NCBI GenBank assembly: GCA_027625915.1
Contig: JANTQA010000029.1
Span: forward strand, 3,968,001 to 4,032,000
From: Anaeramoeba flamelloides
Lineage: Eukaryota; Metamonada; Anaeramoebidae
Reading direction: 5' to 3'
DNA length: 64,000 nucleotides
The notes under the pieces were generated by a model. That model did not search any database. It saw nothing but the letters and a program-made list of their open reading frames with translations, and was not told where the DNA came from. The translations under genes were made by a program, and so were the position numbers. Position 1 is the first letter of the stretch; each line of letters begins with the position of its first letter. Below, one piece after another: positions 1-12,465 of the stretch.

Positions 1-452
1 TTGGGTTTTTTTTTGATTTCTAAATTTACCAAACAGCCAAAAAAAAAATAAACAATTGGCGAGGTTTGATAATAATTCTTTTAGAAGCATTAATTTGGTA
101 CCCGGGTGTTTGTAGATTTATTTTGAAAATCATAAATGTATTTTATAATTTTTAAAAATATTTTCACATTGATCTAAAACGATTAACTTGTGATTTTTGC
201 CAGTGTTCAGATTTTGGTGTTAACATAAAACTAATCATTTTCAAATTCTAATAATTTTTTTTTTACAACAACAACAACAAAAATTTTTGAAAAATTAAAA
301 ATATTTTTATTTTTAAAGAAAACAAAATGATAGATCCTACATTTCTGTAAAAATCAAACATTTTCTCGGGTGTGTGTAAGGTTATAAAAATAAATAAACA
401 AATTAATGTTTAAATAAATTTATAAGAAGAATAATTAATTGTTTGATACATT
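1..452. other. 3' flank of the Myb gene, no gene seen
   Basis: AT-rich sequence downstream of the minus-strand Myb gene. It holds a short ACA triplet run near 265-280 and homopolymer A/T tracts. I see no exon-like patch. Confidence 0.5.
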
Positions 453-2841
453 TTAATTATTTTTGGCAAAGTTTAAATGTGCTTGACAAGAAATAAAATG
501 GAAAAAATTATCATCCAATTTCTTGTTTTTTTTTGGATGGGTATCATTGGTATCTCTGGTGTAGAACCGGGTGTGGTCGTCTTGGATTAGATTGGAGTTG
601 TTCTCGTTTTTAGTCTTTTGATGGATTCCATTATTAATTTCATTTTTGATTTCATTTATAATGAAATAAATTTTTTGGTTTTTGTGATGAAAGTTTCTTT
701 TTTTGTTATATTGCATTGGGTCACAACAAACAAAGGGGTTTGAATAAACACCGCCTTTGATCGGTGTGTGCTTTATTTTATTGTGCATGGCGTTATTGCG
801 GGTACTATTGGGGAAATTTAAATTTGGTTTTCTATAAATTGTTGTATCTTGTACGCGTCGGATTTTTTGAGGTGTGGAAAAGTGATCAATTGAATTTTGA
901 TTATCAAATTCATCTAGCTCATTGTCATCTTCGGTTTCTTCAATGAATCTCCTTTTTCTTTTTTCTGAACTTGTAATAATAGTTTTAGGTGCCATGGTTG
1001 TAGATTCCGTTTGTTTTTGTTGATCATTATCTTTTAAAGACAAAATAAATTTTGAAGGTGTGTTTGTTGGGGTCCGGTTGGAATTGGACAAACAATATTG
1101 CAAATCCGAAACAATATTCTTTTGGGGGCAGCAATCAATTCCGTTTATTTTTTGGTGTGTATAATGGTTCTTGGGGGGTGATTGTTTTGTTTTTTGTTGT
1201 TTTCTTAGGTTTAGTTTTGTAGAGTTATTTGGTAGTTGGGTACTTTTGTTGTGGTCATATTGCTGGGATTCTTGAGCCCTGTTTCTTATTCTTTTTGATC
1301 GCCTTAATTTTTGGGGCGTTGTATCTGGTACAACAGCATTTTTTTGGTGTGTGTTTATTGTTGTTAATAGTTCATTTGTTATTTTTATATCAGCAATTAG
1401 TTTCTTCTTTTTCTTTGACAATTTTGATTTTGTATTTTTTTCCATTTCTTTTTTTTTCCCTTTTTCATATTTTCTTTCTTTTTTTTCTTTTTGGGTGTTT
1501 TGCTTGTTATGTATTGTTTCTAGTTTTTTTTCATTTTCATTTTCATTTGCTTGTTTTTTTTCTTTGTGCTTGTCATTTATTATTTTTTGTTCTTTTTCTT
1601 TTTCATTGTTGTTGCTTTGAATTTTTTTTGTTATTTTCAATTCAGAAACACTAGAGCTTTTGTAAATTACTTTTCCGTATGATTTAATAATTAAAGTCTT
1701 TTTTGAAATTTTTCCTTTTTTATTTTTAGTTTTATTTTTATTTTTGCTGCCCTGTGGCCTACCTCTTTTTTTTTTTGGTTTTAAATTGGTATTGTCTTTT
1801 TCTTCAATCTTTCTTTTTAATGTGGAGTTCCATCTGTTTTTGATCTGGTTGTCTGGTCTTCCTGGGAGTTGGTTTCTCATTTGTGACCATTTTGGACCGA
1901 GCTTTTGAAAGAGATCTGTTAAAATTTGATCTTCTTCTTTGGACCACGGTTCCCTTTTAATTTTTGGATCTAATTGATTTTTCCATCTAATTTTTTATTA
2001 TTAGAAATTTATGTTTGGGTGTTTGTAATTTTATGTTGTTGTTGTTGTTTAATTTTTGTTGTTTATCATTTGTTGGTTGTTGTTTAAAAAAAGAAGAAAA
2101 AATCAATTAATTATTTTGATTATTTTTAATGGAAATAAAAACATTTTGGTTGTTTTAAATTAAATTTTGGTGTAATCAAACCTTTCACGGCATTGCTTTG
2201 AACTTCTGTTTGGGATACTATTAGCGATCTTTGACCAGCTTGAAGATCCATATTTTGCAACCATTTGAGTTAGCCTTTTATCTTCATCGTCAGACCATTT
2301 ACCTTTTTTCAGTTCAGGGTTTAAGACTTTATACCACCTATGGAGGCATTGTGTGGAGTCTTTGTCTTCAAAATAAATTGCAATTGATTCCCAATTCTTA
2401 TGATCGTATTTTCTGACAGCTCTTGAAAGAATATCATCCTAATTGATGGAAAAAGAAAATGTTAAAAAATAAAAAAAATTTAACGTAAAGTTAATGGAAA
2501 ATCAATTTTTGGATTTTAAAACTCTACACATGTCAAAGATAAGGAATTGTATTTTTATTATTTATATTTCCTCTCTTGGAGTTTGGATTTTTGAATATTA
2601 AATTTAATTTCAAATTTTTATTATTCTTCTTTTGATTTGTAAATAAGAATAAAGAAAACAAATAAAAGAAAAGTGGGTTATTAATTACTTCGTTGGCTGT
2701 CCAAATTGAATTTTTTAAATTTTTTGGATGAGACATGTGAGGAAATGGTTTATATTTCCTCTTCAATTGCTGAATTTTTTTTTGTAATTTACTATTATTA
2801 TTATTAGACGTAAAAGAGTGTTTGTGCTGGGTTGTATTCAT
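453..2841 (-). CDS. R1R2R3-Myb (3R-Myb) DNA-binding protein, three exons
   Basis: Predicted nuclear transcription factor, c-Myb/MYB3R family. Exons on the minus strand are 2841-2689, 2438-2182 and 1986-453, with GT-AG introns of 250 and 195 bases and consistent phases, giving 647 residues. Three Myb repeats each show the diagnostic tryptophan triplet: W47/W67/W86, W99/W119/W138 and W151/W170/W189. Repeat 2 contains SKQCRERWKNQLDP, which is rebuilt exactly across the second intron, and repeat 3 contains PGRPDNQIKNRWNS. Just after repeat 3 is an AT-hook-like KKKRGRPQGSK (about residues 208-218). The remaining 430 residues are Lys/Asn/Gln-rich low complexity. The start is ATG at 2841. An in-frame TTG lies 20 codons upstream but needs no use. 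Animal and plant 3R-Mybs regulate cell-cycle genes; that role is only inferred here. The antisense frames in 764-1654 are shadows of the Lys-rich tail. Confidence 0.93.
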
Positions 2842-3856
2842 TTTGTAACAATTTTGATTTAATATAATTTCAAATCTGGTATTTGTTGAGGAAAAAAACA
2901 AAAGAGTTTAGACAATTTAGATCTAAAAAAAAATAGATTTATTTATGGAAAATTACTGAAATCTATCAAAAATAATTTCCACATTAAGTCGTCTGATTAA
3001 TACTGCATTATATTCATCAATTTATTTTTTCCAATATTTTCAAAAAAAAAAACAACGGTATTCTCTAGAAAATAAGAATTTATTTTTGATAAAGTTTAGT
3101 TTGAAATAATGGATAAATTCTGTAAAGGTGTATAAAATCTTTATGAAATTTTCACAAATTTTGGAAAAAATTAGGTTTGAGATCACATTTATTCAAATTT
3201 TATTGTGGAAAAAGTTTCTTTAAAAATGAACTCCTAAAGTAAGATATATCTGTAACAATCAATCTTAAAATTATGTAAATAGTGCTAAATTTAAACGGAT
3301 ATAAAAATAAACTTTAAAAATAATTAGAAAGAAAAACATGAAGAGAATTTTCATTCATTGAACGAAAAAAAAAAGAGTTGAAAACTTCAATTGCTTAAAG
3401 AGAGTAATTTTTAGATTTCATCAATTACTAAAATAAATCTTCAGAAATATGATGTTAAGCAGAGATCAAAACAAACCATCTGATTCTTCAAATAGAATTT
3501 TTTCAATTTCCTTATATTTTTTTTATTGTTGAAATTTCAAAATTGAGTTTATCTTTTCGATCTCTCGAAAATCAAAAATCATTTTTAACGTATTTATTTC
3601 AGAATTTTGGAAAAATCTTAAAAAACTGGATAATGGATTGAAAAACAATCTTTAGTTATTTCTAGCTCACCTTCACCTGTCCATGTTTTGAAATGTTTAA
3701 ATAGTATCTCAAAACATTAATGTTGTTATTTTTTTATTTAATTGTTGGAATTTCTTATTTTTGGTTTTAATAAAAAAAAACTTAGAAATTGTGGTCAATT
3801 AGATAACAGAAAGGCTTCCAAATTACCTCCAAAATCAACAAACTTTTTTATTTTCA

Positions 3857-4036
3857 TTAAGGAACTAGTCTCTATTAAATTTTTTTATCTAAAGATTTAA
3901 TAGAGATTACTAAATTTTTTTGCCAATTACTTAGTTTTGAAAGATCCTATTTATTTTCATATCAAACTTATTTCTCGAAAAGGATTTCTTATTTTGAAAT
4001 TGGCCAAAAAAAAAACAATAGAGACTAGTCCCTTAA
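3857..4036. mobile_element. TTAA-flanked mini-element with 16-bp TIRs
   Basis: The left end reads TTAA then ggaactagtctctatt. The right end reads aatagagactagtccc then TTAA. The ends are inverted repeats with one mismatch and the interior (3861-4032) is 172 bases with no ORF. A TTAA target duplication with G/C-rich tips is the hallmark of piggyBac-type MITEs, so I place it there by inference. Confidence 0.6.
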
Positions 4037-6476
4037 GGAAGTAGAAACTATAAAGTTAAAATTTTTGCTTGTTTTGATTTTTTTTTTTTGAGAAGTGTAA
4101 ATTTTACTCTAAATTTCTTACACTCAAATTGGCTTTAGGACATTTAAGCGCACGGGCATGTATTTCATCATATTAATTTCTGAAAATAATTTCAAACTAT
4201 CTACATTTTAAAATTATTTCAGAAAATTATAATTCTTTTATTTTTTTTTAAAATAAAAAAAAATTATTTTCATAGGAAAGACACACTCTAAAAAAATGAT
4301 CAATATTTTACATTATTTACTTGAATTCATTTTTTAAACTCAAAGTAACAAACAGTATCATTGAAAACAAACCAGAAGAAAAATATTTTTTTTATCTACT
4401 GATCAGATTTTATTCTTACTTTTGATTTGTTTTTGAAAAGTAATTTTTATACAAGATCTTTTTGTTAACCAATCTATTTTTTAGTCTAATAAAAAAAAAA
4501 TTTTAATCAGATTGTAATTTATAAAGGTATTGGATTGGAAATATTTTTTGAAAATGAATATGTATAACATACCAATATTTGTAATTTATTCATCGATTTA
4601 CAGAATTTCATAATTTTAAATAATTTCACCCTTTTATAAAAAATGATCCAGGATTGAAATAAAAATTATAATTTAGCCCTGCACCCCCCCCCCAACAAGA
4701 ACAATTATTAAGAATTCAAACATTTATTAAAATTCACCAAATATTGAAAATTATAGATAGAAAAAGATAATTTTTTTTTTTTTTTTTGGTTATTATTCAC
4801 AAATATTTTTTTAAGGGGATAAGTACGTTTTTTATTTTTTGAGTGCCACCAATTATGTGAAACTGAATTATTCAAAACATTTCTTTAGCAAAATACATTG
4901 ATATTTTCATAAATACTAGATTGGAATATATCCTATTAGAAGATATTTTCATACCAACAAAAAAACACAAATCAAAAAAATGAAAAAATTGATCAAAAAA
5001 AAATAAATAAAAATCATTTATTACTTGATCCTCTCTATAAGATTTTACACAATTACTTATTCTTTATTTGGTTTTATTATAAATTCTTTATGAAAAAAAA
5101 ATTGTTTGGAAAATTTTTAATAAACAAATTACTGTTTATTTCGAAAGAATTTCCAAAATGAATCTGAATTCCTATTTTCATTTATGTCATCTAATTCTAG
5201 TTTTAGTTCAGAAAACCAGAGATTGTTTTAATTCTTCTTGAAAGTAAGGGTTTATTGGACAAATTCGTTGGATTTTATAATTATTTATTTCCCCATTAAA
5301 ATGAGAACTCAAACTATTTCTGAATCTGATTGAAATTTTTTCTTGAATTTTTCAATTATTTGGATTTGAATCTTTTGTAACTGTTTTTTGATTTCAAGAA
5401 TTCAACCGCTTTATTTTAATTTTTGAAATAGTATTCCTTTTTTTGGCTTTGTTTGATAAAAATATTTTAAAAAAGAATTTTGAAAGCGAATTTATCCCAA
5501 AAGGTTTTTTAAAATAATAATAAATAGTAATGGGGCGAGAAATTTAAGGAAAAAAATACTTTGTATTCATACAAACTAAGAAGATAAAGAAAACCAATCT
5601 TCGAAAATAGGTTTTTATCGATTTTTTTTTTCATTCTTAATTTCAAAAAATTTATTTGGAATGGTGATCTTTCGTGTTTGGTCTTCTAAAAGAAAATATT
5701 TGATTCAAATGCACACCTTTTTGGGTGTATTTTTTTGGTTTACTGTTTGATTAATTTCAATCTTTTCGTATAAACACATCTCTAGATCCAAAACCAAATT
5801 TAATAAAACTAAAAATTTAATCAAAAAAAATGTTCAAAAAATTGAAATAAAAAGATTCAACTCTTAATTAATTTTTTATTATTTTCTTTTCATGAATAGA
5901 CTAGCGAATAGTGTTTTGGTTCCAAAGTTTCAATATCTGTTGGCACTCAAAAAATAATTTTCAGTAATGTTCACACACTTAAAATTTTTCAAAATGGAAA
6001 AATGTACTTACTTCCATAAACTAAAAAGTTCAAGTTGAGTAAATATTTTTTATAGGAGTTTTAAATAAATCTAATAATAGTTTAAATTTTCCAAAAATTG
6101 AGAGATTTTAATTTATGAGAATTCAAAAGAATTCTTGAGTCAATTTGATAGATGCTTCTAAATAATAAAAACAAAACCATTGTTATTCTTTTATTAATAA
6201 TAAATAAGTTAATAAAACATTTTGATGAATAAAATGAAAAAAAAAAAAAAAAAAAAAAAAGAAAGGAAAAAATAAAGATTCTAATTAATTTAAATTTATA
6301 TCACATAATAGAATGTAATTTTTGAAGATAAAAATTAAGAACTAACACCAATGAAAGGGAAAATTATTAAATTTAAAATTTGGTCAAATTTCAATTTTGA
6401 TCAAATTCTCATTTTTTTCAAAATCGTCAATTCCATTGAAATATATTTGCTGTATGCCATTAAAACACCCTTTACT

Positions 6477-6520
6477 GTTAGGTTAATGTATGTTAGGGTA
6501 GGTTAGAGTAGGTTAGAATA
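6477..6520. repeat. degenerate telomere-like GTTAGG repeats
   Basis: The stretch contains gttaggttaatg followed by gttagggtaggttagagtag and another gttag. It stands out against the A/T background. It could be an interstitial telomere-like patch or a simple-sequence accident; the unit is not regular. Confidence 0.35.
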
Positions 6521-8737
6521 TGCCTGGGTGGTTTGAATGGTATATTAGAAAATTTTGGGAAGGATTTTGAAAAAAAAATCAGGAGATCAATTAGACTTTG
6601 GCAACTTGTTTTAAGGGGAAAAAATTTTGCACTTAACTTTGGTGGTTAAAATTGATTTTCAAACATATTTCTAAAAATATTTAGTATTTATGATTTTTAG
6701 ATTTTGAATATTCTACAATTTAAGTTATAAAATACTACCAATCACAAAATAATCCTTTATATTTTTCCACCCACAAATTCTAAAAACCATTAAAAACAAT
6801 CATGCAAATGATAATAATCAAGAAACTCTTCAAAAACATGAAAAAATTCAATTTGACCAAATTTGAAATTTAATAATATACCACAATGAAACACATGTTT
6901 TCTGGTACCAATTTGAATTTTGAAATAAAAAATAACACTCAAATTTTTTTCGGAAAATCTGAAAATTGTAGGATTTAGATAATTTTGACGAGAAAATTAT
7001 TTTAAAATTTTTATTTATATATAATAAAATAAAATACTAACCATTGATTGTATGAACTTTAAGTTTTACCATAAAAAATGTCAGAAAATTTAAATAAAAA
7101 TCTCTTAATTGATTTTAATTGCATTTTTTTTTAATTTAATAATTATTTTTTTTCGGAAAATTGAAAGGTTACATATGCGAAAAAAGCAATGTTTTAATAT
7201 TTTATTTATTTTTTACTAAATTTGCCATTTTAACAAAAACTATAAAATTTTTCTGAACACCTCAGACGGGAAAGGTTTTTTGTCAACAAACCCGAAGTTT
7301 CTAAGAGAGAGAGAGAAAAAAAACAATTTTATAAAAGAAGAAAATATTTTAAGATTGTTTTGGTTTTTTAATTTCTGAAAATTTTTCGATTTTTGAATTT
7401 CTGTTTTACCCCAAAAAATGTTTATTATATTATTAAATGTATTTTTTTGCCCGTAGAAACACAATATTCATCAAAAACCACCCCATATCTGGATATATCA
7501 GAAAAGGTATATAGTTTTTGGGAAAATGACAAATTCCGTAAAAAAAACTTGAAATATTTAGTAATAACTTTTTGCAAATATCTAATATAACTAAAATTAA
7601 ATATTTTAATTTTATTTTTTTGTATTTTTACAAGAAACTAAAATTTAAAAACACCAATATAATAATTAATAAAATATCACATTTTTAATTCAATTGGACG
7701 TTAGGACGTAGATAGATACTTAAAGAACATCTAAAATATAAAAATAAAATTTTCACTACATTAAATTAATTTTGAAAATGTGTAAAAAAATTTTTTTATG
7801 ATTATATTTTTTTTTATTTTCTTAAAATGTGATTTTTTGAGTTTAATTTAATTTTCAATAATAAAGCGAATATAACCCAAATCACCAATATAATAATATT
7901 ATGTGATATGGAATCATTGGAAATCGCAAATTTACTACAATTCTTTGTTTACAATCAACTACAAATTCAATATTTATTATTAATATCTTTTTTTTTTTTT
8001 TTTAGATTTTCCATCATTTTTTATCAACATTAATTATTCTTTCAGTTTTTTTTTTTTTTTTGGATATTTATCCTCTTAAAAACCCCTTTATGCTTCTTCT
8101 TTTGATGGATTTATTTTATTTCAATCCAAAATATTTTAACCACACAATTTTTATTTTATTGCTCTTTTTATAGTTCTGTTTTCCTATCTCCTTTAGTTTA
8201 TAATTTTTTCGATTAATAGTTTGTAATTTTTGAAAAAATTGAAAATTTTGTTCAATTAAAGTTGTAATGAAAAAATCAAGATTTAACAAAAAATGTTTTG
8301 TATTCTTTTTTTTTTTTCAATTAAATTGTACATTTATTATTCCACTTTATGAATTTTGATATTATCAACGTTTGGGCCCATATTTTTTTAATTTATCACT
8401 ACACAATTAAAATATAAAACCAAATAAGTACATAAATTTACAATATGCACATATCAGCATGTATCTTTAACATCTATTGATTTGACAATTTGATACATTT
8501 ACCATAAATATAATCTTTCAAAAAGAAAAAACGACACTTTTAACCATTGATTTATTTTAATTTGGATTTAAACACTGAACAATAACAATAATTAAAAATT
8601 GTGCCATCTTTTCACTATAAAAAGTAACTTCAAAAGCAAATAATAATCCCTGTAGTTAATTTATTCTCGAATTGTATGAACAAAAATAGTTTGAAAAAAT
8701 CCACTAAAAATTAGTTCTAGTAAAATTTTAATATCTA

Positions 8738-9266
8738 AACCCCGTTCCAAAAATTTGGACACACCCAAAATCAAAAATAGGCAAAATAAAACCCAATTTA
8801 TTGTATTTTCCCAAACTTAATATAAAACTACATTTAAGTTACAAGGTATTAATGTTTTTATAAGTAATCATTTTCAGCTAAATCAAAAAAAAAAAATTTA
8901 AAACTCAAAAATAAAAACAGGTGTGTCCAAAATAATGAAACGAGTGGAACAAAAAATGTATTGGGAAATTTGTTAAAATTTCACCAACAATTGTTGATCG
9001 ATCAAATAATAAGATACGATCTACCAATTGTATTTGATTTTCCAATTTAACACACTCAACACTAACCTTCTATCGACCATTGAAAAAAAATTTCTAGATC
9101 TAACGAAACAGATTAGGTAACTGCAAAAAAGGAAATGAAAACAAAACAAAAAAGACAAAAAATGAAATTGTTTGTAAAATCAAAATTCTTTCCAATTTGA
9201 ATTTAAAGTACAGTAATGATGTTCTTTCAACTGTTTAAACTGTGTCCAAATTTTTGGAATCTAGTT
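8738..9266 (+). mobile_element. MITE family A, copy 1 (Tc1/mariner type)
   Basis: A 529-base element bounded by a perfect 19-bp inverted repeat, ttccaaaaatttggacaca, extended outward imperfectly to AAC...GTT and flanked by TA on both sides (8736-8737 and 9267-9268). A second copy at 22516-23043 in opposite orientation is clearly similar along its whole length. No long ORF is present, so it is non-autonomous. TA target duplication and size point to the Tc1/mariner superfamily. An internal gtgtccaaaataatgaaacg resembles the terminal motif. Confidence 0.8.
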
Positions 9267-9268
9267 TA

Positions 9269-11408
9269 TTTCATCATCATTTTTCAAAAATTTCTTAAAA
9301 TGGCCATATTAAGATTTAAACATGATATTATTCAAATGAACTGAATTTGACCTTATTGAAAACAATTATTATTTTTCTTAACAAATAATTTTGAAAAAAA
9401 TTATTATATAACAGAATATTTTTATTCTTATAATTTGAACCAAATTTTTGAATTTTCCAAAAAAGTAACCGAGACAACAAAAAAACAAATAAAAAAAAAC
9501 AATATCAAATTAAATTTTAGAAAAAATTCCAATGTTTTGAATTTGAGAAAAAATTGAAAAAGATTATTTAAATTTATTATTTACTGATAAATTGCAATTT
9601 ATGTATGGAAATTTTTGCTTGATTTTCCTTTTTGAAATTATTATGATCCAAGCTTTGAATAAAACATTTTATCAAGTAAAGTGATAACAAACACTTTAAA
9701 ATTAGTTGTTCTTCAAACTTTTCTTTGTCCTGTGATACTTGATAACAAAAAGTTCAAAGATTTATAAAAAAGGAAATTGAACTAAAAATTTCTTGAAATT
9801 TTTTGGAATTTATCAGTATTTAAAATTTTAAATTTTCTTTTTATTTTTCAAAAAATTATTTTTTGAATTTTCTTTTGATCCAAAATAAACTAAACTTTAT
9901 AATACCAAATATGTGTGATCATAAACAATAAGCTAAATTTCAAAAATAGGTTCATCATTAGTATTTTCTAAATTATTGGTATGTGTGTTGTGTTAACCAA
10001 ATATTCTGAACCCAATATCTTTTAAAAGTTATTATTGAATATTTAATATCAAGAAACAATCTTCTTTTAATGAAAATTTCCCAGAGTTGAATTCATTTTT
10101 TTTGCAATTTTTCTTTCAAAATGATTCCATATTTTTATTTTTATGTTGAATGAACAAGAACATTTTTGAAAATCGTTAATATTCAAGAGATGAGATTAAT
10201 TAGCATTGGAGAAAGGGATTGTAAAATTCAAAGAAAGTAAAACACCCAAGAAGTGTTTGCTTTGAAAACAAGTATCAACCAAATTTGCTTTAATGAGTTA
10301 CAATGGTTCCTTGAAAAGTGAAGAAATAGCAAGATCAAATAAGATCTTCTTTTCTCTTTCATTTGGAGACAATGTGATGAATGTGATCGTATTCATTTTA
10401 TCTTTGAGTTCTTTGTTGTACATTCAAAAAATTGGTTTTGTTTTCGTTTTCTTTTCTTTTTCTTTTTCTTTTTCTTTCTTTTGTTGAGATTCTTTTTATC
10501 TTGAAAAAGGTATCAAGGAAAGTTTGGGTTGATACCAAATGGGTAAATAGTAAAAATCTGATAACTCTGATGGAAAGTTGTTTCAAAAGGTTCTTGGAAG
10601 CAATTGTGAATCTTAAATGGATAAATTTAAGATGAAAAATCATTTCAAAAATAGGGTCAGATTTATTTTTTTCTTAATGGGTTTCTTTTCTCTATTCTTT
10701 TATTAGAAATAATAATTAAAACAGAAAAGGGTGTTTTAGACAGTTATTTTTTAGTTTTAAGTTCTGATTTTTCTGGGTTGAGTTTTGGTATTCACTAAAT
10801 GAGAAACTAGAATTTTTTTTCAATTAAAAATTTGCCCCTATTTTTGAAATTAAGCTTACAATAAACTGTATAAGATTCAGAACAAGGGTCTTGATTAAAA
10901 ACTTTTTTATTAATCCAGATTGAAATTATTATGTTTAATAGTAGTTACTTTGTTTTTTAACAGAAACACCAGAGAAACAATGAAAACAAGAAAAATTACC
11001 AATTATTATTTCATTTTAAGAACTTAAGTTTAAAAGTAAATTTATATATTGAATCTTCAAAAGAAACTTTTCTTTGATTTTTTTTTCTGAAAGGGCTAAT
11101 TAATTCATATAATAACTGTTTATTCTTACTAATTATTTACAAATAATATATTAAGAAAATAAATAAAACAAAAATTGACTTTTTCTCGAAACATTTAAAA
11201 GATATCTGGTATTTTATGTAAGAAAAAAAAAAATTTACACTTTTGTTAATTTTGAAATTGTTCTCTTTTCAAAAATGATGCTTTTTTTTTTTATCAAAAA
11301 CTGTACGAAACGATGAAATAAGAAACGTAACTTCAACCGGGTTATTGTTTTGAAAGTTGAAAAAAAAAAGTATAAATTTTGAGAAAAAAAGTACTATTCT
11401 ATAAAATA
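9269..11408. other. gene-poor spacer
   Basis: No supported gene. A TTTTTC microsatellite near 10440-10480 generates Phe/Ser- and Lys/Arg-rich open frames on both strands (10293-10643) that look like translated simple repeat rather than genes. Confidence 0.4.
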
Positions 11409-12356
11409 TTAAATCATTTGGGAACAACCCTCAACCTTATTGATCATTGGTAACCTTAATAGATCCTGAAAATAAAAAGTAAAATCATTTAATAGAAGAT
11501 TTAAAAGATATGTTATTATTACCAAACCTAAATCAACAATAACAATTTAGATCTACATTTATAACAAAATCAGATTAAGTTGTTTTGGAGATCCAATAAT
11601 AGTCAATTTTTTCAAAAAATTTCCAACAAAAGATCAATCAAAGAAAAACTCCATACCTAATACTAAGGGTAGTAAAAAAAAACTTATTCTGTGGAATCCT
11701 CCATTTTGTCTTTAATCATTTATTTATTCTTTTATGAAAAGATCTTTTTTTCAATTTTCAAAATTCCATTAATGTTCCAATATAAAAATGTATTGAACTT
11801 TTTTTTCCCGATTTTACTTTTTTTTCTCAAAGTAAACCGATTTTGTTCTTTTTAAACATTTGAGTGTTTCTTTATTTTGTGTTATTCGTTATGTCAATTT
11901 TTCTTTCAAATTGCCCAAAATTAAATTTACTCACATTTAAATTTTATCTTTTGGGGTTTTATCTGGCAAAATAGAACAAGTAAATTAAAATTTCCATTTT
12001 TAATAGATTTTGTATTAGAGACTTATTTTTTTCTACATACCCCAACAAAATATGGTTGTGTATCAGACAATCTAAATTTTCTTTTTGCCAATGGGAAAAT
12101 GTCAGTAACAAGATCAATTCCGGTTAAAAACACCCAAATCATTTTTCCAAAAAAGATAGAATATTCAATATCATGATAATTCGTACTATTGTGGTTGTGA
12201 CTTCGAAAAGAGGAAATCTAAGAACTTTCAAGACTCTTAATCTTTTGAATCAAAATTATTTTTTTTTACCATATAAAAATTGTGTACTAACCCTTTTTGG
12301 ACATTTTTCCTCAATAATAATACCAGCAATAATCAAAACAACATTTTTTTGAATGT
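11409..12356 (-). CDS. partly resolved multi-exon gene, membrane-like segment, product unknown
   Basis: I do not recognise this gene. The best exon is 12217-12041 (59 codons), following an AG acceptor and ending at a GTATGT donor, with the segment MIWVFLTGIDLVTDIFPL and then KRKFRLSDTQPYF. The exon before it, 12356-12292 (containing NVVLIIAGIIIEEKCPK), joins in phase over a 74-base intron. A possible terminal exon at 11465-11409 (DLLRLPMINKVEGCSQMI then stop) follows a clear TTTTCAG acceptor. The linking exons between 12040 and 11466 and the start codon were not found. The 5' end abuts the divergent gene at 12466, so the gene may be incomplete or may use exons I missed. Base composition is richer in G/C than the flanks, as in the confident exons here. 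Confidence 0.45.
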
Positions 12357-12465
12357 CTAAAGTCAGAAGACTTGTGAAGAAAAATCAAAATAAGAAATCT
12401 ATTTTTTCTCCAAATACAAAAAATTTTAAGATTCTTGAATTTTATTTTAGAAAATTATTCCCACA

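Larger units (their letters stand above)
2842..8735. other. long gene-poor AT-rich spacer
   Basis: About 5.9 kb with homopolymer tracts and no convincing exon. It holds a TTAA-flanked mini-element (3861-4032), a telomere-like patch (6477-6520) and a weak inverted pair around the words gataagtacg/gagtgcca near 4817-4850 and 5936-6013. A short coding-flavoured minus-strand patch (7242-7300, containing FGFVDKKPFPSEVF) follows a possible AG acceptor, but no partner exon was found. Confidence 0.4.

Noticed and set aside
764-1654. Plus-strand Phe/Leu-rich frames
   Set aside because: Antisense shadow of the Lys-rich tail of the Myb gene.
10293-10643. Overlapping short frames on both strands
   Set aside because: Driven by a TTTTTC microsatellite; no splice borders or protein-like remainder.
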